Part shown: piece by piece, positions 60,769 to 64,000 of the stretch
Position numbering within the stretch: the stretch's first letter is position 1
Layout: the number at the start of each line of letters is the position of its first letter
From: Roseovarius salinarum
Lineage (GTDB): Bacteria; Pseudomonadota; Alphaproteobacteria; Rhodobacterales; Rhodobacteraceae
Reading direction: 5' to 3'
DNA: 64,000 nucleotides
NCBI RefSeq assembly: GCF_002834145.1
Contig: NZ_PHNT01000004.1
Span: 124,001 to 188,000 of the forward strand
Notes under the pieces: generated by a model
Databases searched by the model: none
Seen by the model: the letters and a program-made list of their open reading frames with translations, nothing else
What the model was told of the DNA's origin: nothing
Position numbers and translations under genes: made by a program

Positions 60769-62148
60769 CTATTCATCGGCTTCCACCTTCCACACGTTGT
60801 TGTCGAATTGCTTCACCAGGCCCTTGTCGATCAAGGCAGCCTTGGCACGCTGGAAAGATTTCTTGAGGGTCTCGGGGTTGTCGCTATCGGTCAGCCCGTG
60901 ACGGGCGCACATCGCCTTCCAGTCTTCAAGGCTGACCACCGGGCAGGATGGATAGTTCGGCCCGGCGATGGTCCTGCCCTTGTCGATCAGGGCTTCCGAC
61001 AGAGCTTGCAGCGCGACAGCAGGCTTACCCGACACGCGGCGCTTCTGCTTCGTCTCCACCTCGTCACACAGGACCGGATAGAGCGTGGTCCTGCCGTCCG
61101 ACAGGGTCACATCGTCCATGCGGAAGCCCCATTCTCCGGCGCTGTCCGCGTCCTTGTGTCGGTCGATCTTGAGAACGCTGGTGCGGGCGTCCTTGTCGCC
61201 CTCGGCCTTCATGCGGCTGTCAAACGATCCCCAGAAGTGCGTGTGCATTCGGGCGCGGGTTTCATCGGCCCAGCCCGTATGCGCCACGGTCAGGACGGCC
61301 GCACTGGTCTCGCGCATGATCCGATTGATACTGCGAGTCCAGGCCCGTGCGGTCTCGTCGCTGGTTTCCGGCCCCATCATGGTCGCGCCGAATATGTCGA
61401 GAACGATCAGCGAAAAGCCGATGCACGAATCCTTCAGCGTCTCGATCAGGTCATCGACGGCCTTGTCGTCGTCTAGGGCGATTTCCTGTGGATACAGGTG
61501 AAGGCCCTCCGCATCCTCGGGCGGAATGCCGTGTGCCTCCATCCATCCGGGGATACGCTGCCGCGCCACGCCGATTGCGCCCTCCGTTGCGACATAGAGC
61601 ACATCGAAAAGAAGATGATCGCCTTCATCCTGCCGTGCTGGCGAGACGCGCTGCCCGTGCCATGCCCGGTTAGTCGCCACGGAACACGCCATGTCGATTG
61701 CCAGGAACGACTTGAAGGAATTGGACTTGCCGAACAGCAGCGCAGACGTTTGTTCCGCAATCACGCCCTCGATAAGCCATTCCGGCTCGCGAAGCTCCTG
61801 CATCTCCGCGAATGTCAGGAATTTGAGCGGAGCCTTGGGCGCGCTAGGGTCAACCTGATGCGCGAAACGCTCGTTGATCGTGATCGTCGATCCATCCGCG
61901 CGCTTGACCAGTAATTCCTTGTAGAAGGTCGGGCGGTCGTCGTCGTCTTCGTCGATCCAGTCGCCATAGACCCGGATCAATTCACCGCGCACCCTCGGAT
62001 CGCGGCTGTCATAGTAGGTTTCGCCCACGGTCGCGATCCACGGCCCCTCGGGATCACCACGAGAATACATCTCGTATTGCGGCCCCTTGGCGCTGTAGGA
62101 CTGGTGCACCGCCGTCATCTTCTTGTCGATCTGAGCGAAGGCGTTCAT
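60769..62148 (-). CDS. RepA-like AAA ATPase/helicase
   Basis: A 459-residue protein with a RecA/RepA-type ATPase core (AAA_25 group): Walker A LLFGKSNSFKSFLA (about 138) and Walker B LIVLDIFGATM (about 232), and a conserved LTVAHTGW strand. The N-terminal 120 residues are unfamiliar and the C-terminal 90 look like a winged helix (LSEALIDKGRTIAG, KKSFQRAKAALIDKGLV). It probably unwinds the element's replication origin. It starts inside the stop of the attR orf (ATGA). Confidence 0.85.
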   Translation of the reverse strand: MNAFAQIDKKMTAVHQSYSAKGPQYEMYSRGDPEGPWIATVGETYYDSRDPRVRGELIRVYGDWIDEDDDDRPTFYKELLVKRADGSTITINERFAHQVDPSAPKAPLKFLTFAEMQELREPEWLIEGVIAEQTSALLFGKSNSFKSFLAIDMACSVATNRAWHGQRVSPARQDEGDHLLFDVLYVATEGAIGVARQRIPGWMEAHGIPPEDAEGLHLYPQEIALDDDKAVDDLIETLKDSCIGFSLIVLDIFGATMMGPETSDETARAWTRSINRIMRETSAAVLTVAHTGWADETRARMHTHFWGSFDSRMKAEGDKDARTSVLKIDRHKDADSAGEWGFRMDDVTLSDGRTTLYPVLCDEVETKQKRRVSGKPAVALQALSEALIDKGRTIAGPNYPSCPVVSLEDWKAMCARHGLTDSDNPETLKKSFQRAKAALIDKGLVKQFDNNVWKVEADE

Positions 62149-62756
62149 GCCGCTGCCCTCCCCGCGTAGCTGAGGAAGTCGCGGCGATCCGCGCGGCTCA
62201 TCGCCCGGAAGATCGCCACCGCATACGCGGCCAGCTCATCAGGCGCGGCACGCTCCGCCCAGAAGGCCGCTTGATCCATCTCGGAGAACAGCGGCGCATC
62301 CGGCGCACCAGCGCGACCCAGCGCCGTTTCGGCCACCGTCACCGCGTCGTCGTGGTCGAGGCTGCGCAGAGCGGCCCATGCCAGCGCCGCGCGTTCGGTC
62401 TCAGTCAGGCGGGCTTGCCAGATCGCAGAGGCTGTTTCCCACGCCTCGTAGGTTCCCAGCACCAGCGCGTAGCCCAGCAGCTTCGCCGCCTTCTTGTGGG
62501 CCCGCTTGGCGAATTTCGAGATTGCAGACCGGCGTCGTTTTGGGGTATCATCATCGCACGTTTGATATTCCAGATCAGTGATCGCCCCGTGTCGGCCTGC
62601 CAGCCGCGCGGGGCTTTCTTTTGGCTTGTCCGGCTTCAACAGGTTCGCCAGACCGGCAATTTCTTGAGCGTTTTCAACGCCCGGATTTTCGCGGTTCACC
62701 ACCGCAAGTGTCTGATTTCCTTTGTGCAGGTCAGTCCTGCACGGCTCACCACTGTT
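62145..62756 (-). CDS. Unknown protein, 5' end formed by the att core
   Basis: The visible part is 203 codons inside the element. A basic block KRRRSAISKFAKRAHKKAAKL (in two parts) is followed by a helical half (LVLGTYEAWETASAIWQARL, AAFWAERAAPDELAAYAVA). No family was recognised. In the integrated state the frame continues upstream into host DNA (to 62993), with no element ribosome site; GTG at 62702 is the only later candidate. In the excised circle the frame joins TTG at 51503-51501 with AAGGAG seven bases before it, giving a 204-residue protein. The stop overlaps the rep start. Confidence 0.7.
   Translation of the reverse strand, partial: NSGEPCRTDLHKGNQTLAVVNRENPGVENAQEIAGLANLLKPDKPKESPARLAGRHGAITDLEYQTCDDDTPKRRRSAISKFAKRAHKKAAKLLGYALVLGTYEAWETASAIWQARLTETERAALAWAALRSLDHDDAVTVAETALGRAGAPDAPLFSEMDQAAFWAERAAPDELAAYAVAIFRAMSRADRRDFLSYAGRAAA
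62735..62756. repeat. attR core, 22-bp direct repeat
   Basis: Identical to 51479-51500. It carries the displaced 3' end of the original host tRNA-Lys. It falls exactly on codon boundaries of the orf at 62145 (AAC begins at 62756). Confidence 0.93.
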
Positions 62757-63268
62757 TCCGGAAAATGATGAACCATTTGCCCGCGCCGGCACGGCCGCGG
62801 GCGCGGCGCATGTGCGTGTGGCGGGTTTCGCCGCGCGTATTGCGCGATTGACGGCCCGATTGCGTTCAACCGCCTGCCGCCCGCTTTGCTCTTTCAAGGC
62901 GCGCGCAATCGCGTGCGCGAAAGAACGCGGCATGATGCCTGGAAATATATCGTTTGTAAAACAAATCCAAATTTTCACGGAAACGTCGCACACAGGGCTT
63001 GAAACGTCGCAAATTTGGCCTCATGCTACAGCCATTCCGCGTCCGGGCGCCTTTTTGCTTCGATAAGACTAAGCAAAACTGGCGCGAGGGACACGACGGG
63101 TCCCGCGGAGGACGTGATCGAATCGGCCCGAACGCGCCGTCGTACGCGCGGGTTCATACAACGACGTATTCTGGAGCATGGCGCGCCTTCCGGGCGGCTT
63201 TGCCGACTTGTGCCGCATGCGCGGGCTGCCGCCGCATGCGTGCGCCGAAACATGGAGCGGAGAGGACG
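62757..63268. other. Host non-coding region before GSMT
   Basis: 512 bp that originally followed tRNA-Lys. It includes AT-richer stretches near 62940-63010 with AAACGTCGCA twice (62982-62991 and 63003-63012). TTGAAA at about 63000 may be a -35, with a weak -10 after 17 bases. Reading frames here have no family features. It probably contains the osmotic promoter of GSMT. Confidence 0.5.
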
Positions 63269-64000
63269 ATGACAAACAACCACGCCGGCAACGCGGAACT
63301 TACGATGACCGACCAGGCCTACAGCGAGGATCCGCTGGCCGACCGCGAAACGGACCACTACCGCAAGGAATACGTCACGACCTTCGTGGACAAGTGGGAC
63401 GAGCTGATCGACTGGCAGGGCCGCGCCCAGAGCGAGGGCCAGTTCTTCATCGACATCCTGCGCGCCCGCGGCAAGGAGCGGGTGCTCGACGTGGCTTGCG
63501 GCACCGGGTTCCATTCCGTGCGCCTGACCGAGGCGGGCTTCGACGTCACCGCCTCGGACGGTTCCGCCGCGATGGTGGCCAAGGCCTTCGAGAATGGCCA
63601 GAAGCGCGGCCTGATCCTGAAAACCGCACAGGCCGACTGGCGCTGGCTCAACCGTGACATCAACGGCAAGTACGATGCCATCATCTGCCTGGGCAATTCC
63701 TTCACCCACCTTTACGAGGAATCGGACCGCCGCCGCGCGCTGGCGGAATTCTATGCCGCGCTCAAGCATGACGGCATCCTGATCCTGGACCAGCGCAACT
63801 ACGACACGATGCTCGACCAGGGGTTCTCGTCGAAGCACAAGTATTACTACTGCGGCGACCAGGTCTCGGCCGAGCCCGAGCACATCGACGACGGCCTGTG
63901 CCGGATGCGCTATTCCTTCCCCGACGGGGCCGAGTACACTCTGAACCTGTGCCCGATCCGCAAGAACTACATGCGCCGCCTGCTGGGCGAGGCCGGGTTC
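63269..64000 (+). CDS. Glycine/sarcosine N-methyltransferase (3' end outside window)
   Basis: 244 codons are present, open at the window end. The first is ATG at 63269 after AGAGGACG. The enzyme methylates glycine to sarcosine and dimethylglycine with SAM, the first steps of betaine synthesis. SAM motif I is VLDVACGTGFHSVRL (about 73-87). Other family blocks are KWDELIDWQGRAQSEGQFF, DGSAAMVAKAFENGQKRG, ADWRWLNRDINGKYDAII, LGNSFTHLYEE, LDQRNYDTMLDQG and KYYYCGD, all like halophile GSMT. Dimethylglycine methylation would need a second enzyme beyond the window. Confidence 0.95.
   Translation, partial: MTNNHAGNAELTMTDQAYSEDPLADRETDHYRKEYVTTFVDKWDELIDWQGRAQSEGQFFIDILRARGKERVLDVACGTGFHSVRLTEAGFDVTASDGSAAMVAKAFENGQKRGLILKTAQADWRWLNRDINGKYDAIICLGNSFTHLYEESDRRRALAEFYAALKHDGILILDQRNYDTMLDQGFSSKHKYYYCGDQVSAEPEHIDDGLCRMRYSFPDGAEYTLNLCPIRKNYMRRLLGEAGF

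Larger units (their letters stand above)
51479..62756. mobile_element. Integrative element with capsid, terminase and replication genes but no tail (phage-satellite type)
   Basis: An 11.26-kb unit (51501-62756 as excised circle plus one core) flanked by a perfect 22-bp repeat in tRNA-Lys. Contents: integrase, a 57-aa protein, DUF2190, gpW, protease-capsid fusion, portal, three small unknowns, HTH plus an unknown, large and small terminase, RepA-like ATPase and an orf at attR. No tail, baseplate, holin or lysin reading frame was found. All genes except the HTH pair lie on the minus strand. GC content resembles the host, and gene overlaps look intact, so it does not look decayed. Confidence 0.9.

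Noticed and set aside
51479-62756. Complete prophage or gene transfer agent
   Set aside because: No tail, lysis or host-recognition genes; a GTA would have tail genes and no integrase or att sites. The intact repeat and overlapping genes argue against decay from a complete phage.
62757-62993. N-terminal 79 codons of the long frame 62145-62993
   Set aside because: They lie in host DNA beyond attR, are low in recognisable structure, and the frame only crosses the junction by chance of integration. The gene's own start is proposed to be formed in the circle.
1-64000. CRISPR array
   Set aside because: No regularly spaced direct repeats were seen; the TGTCC array at 60.7 kb has irregular spacing and inverted units.

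Overview
The window is a high-GC chromosomal segment from an alphaproteobacterium of the Rhodobacteraceae/Roseobacter type. The cytochrome bc1 operon has the Rhodobacter order (Rieske, cytochrome b, cytochrome c1), and there are several small families typical of the order (DUF1285, DUF3576, DUF2125, DUF2798, a TIGR03862-like flavoprotein). A glycine/sarcosine N-methyltransferase at the right edge, together with a BCCT transporter, points to a salt-adapted, probably marine or hypersaline organism that makes glycine betaine from glycine. The genus cannot be fixed from the sequence.

Layout. 0-6 kb: the 3' part of polA, a TPP-dependent enzyme and a Na/Pi cotransporter. 6.2-7.85 kb: a low-GC insert with a cytoplasmic trypsin-like protease and an unknown protein. 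8.1-15.4 kb: an orphan BrnA-like antitoxin, BCCT transporter, universal stress protein, Zn-type CDF exporter, hydroxypyruvate isomerase-like protein, EamA permease, an SDR and DUF1285. 15.5-22.2 kb: a four-gene overlapping operon MoxR - DUF58 - BatA/DUF4159 - GATase-like membrane protein. 23.4-27.4 kb: glcDEF glycolate oxidase. 27.5-29.1 kb: two coupled exported trypsin-like proteins. 29.1-29.8 kb: an Hsp20 gene with a sigma-32-like promoter and a strong terminator. 29.8-44.7 kb: L,D-transpeptidase, YggS, DUF3576 lipoprotein, glycosyltransferase, leuS-lptE-holA, GST, flavoprotein, HNH, crotonase/SDR pair, DUF2125, pmbA and a CysQ/IMPase-type phosphatase. 44.7-51.3 kb: the petABC operon, an outer-membrane beta-barrel, GST and dapF-mtaB.

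51.42-62.76 kb is the most interesting part. It is an 11.3-kb integrative element inserted in the 3' end of tRNA-Lys(UUU), bounded by a 22-bp direct repeat. It encodes an integrase, its own head (portal, protease-capsid fusion, gpW-like joiner, DUF2190 decoration protein), both terminase subunits, a RepA-like ATPase and a small HTH regulator. I find no tail, baseplate or lysis genes. This is the content expected of a capsid-forming phage satellite that borrows tails from a helper phage, rather than of a prophage.

Two further features of the element stand out. First, the attachment core lies inside a gene. On excision, the end of int would supply an AAGGAG ribosome site and a TTG start in frame with the gene next to attR, so the circle would carry one continuous leftward transcription unit: head - int - orf - rep - terminase. 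Second, a dense TGTCC/GGACA array lies upstream of the terminase genes, and the same half-sites form large palindromes at the regulator's own promoter.

Beyond attR the host sequence resumes with about 0.5 kb of non-coding DNA and the GSMT gene, which runs off the window.
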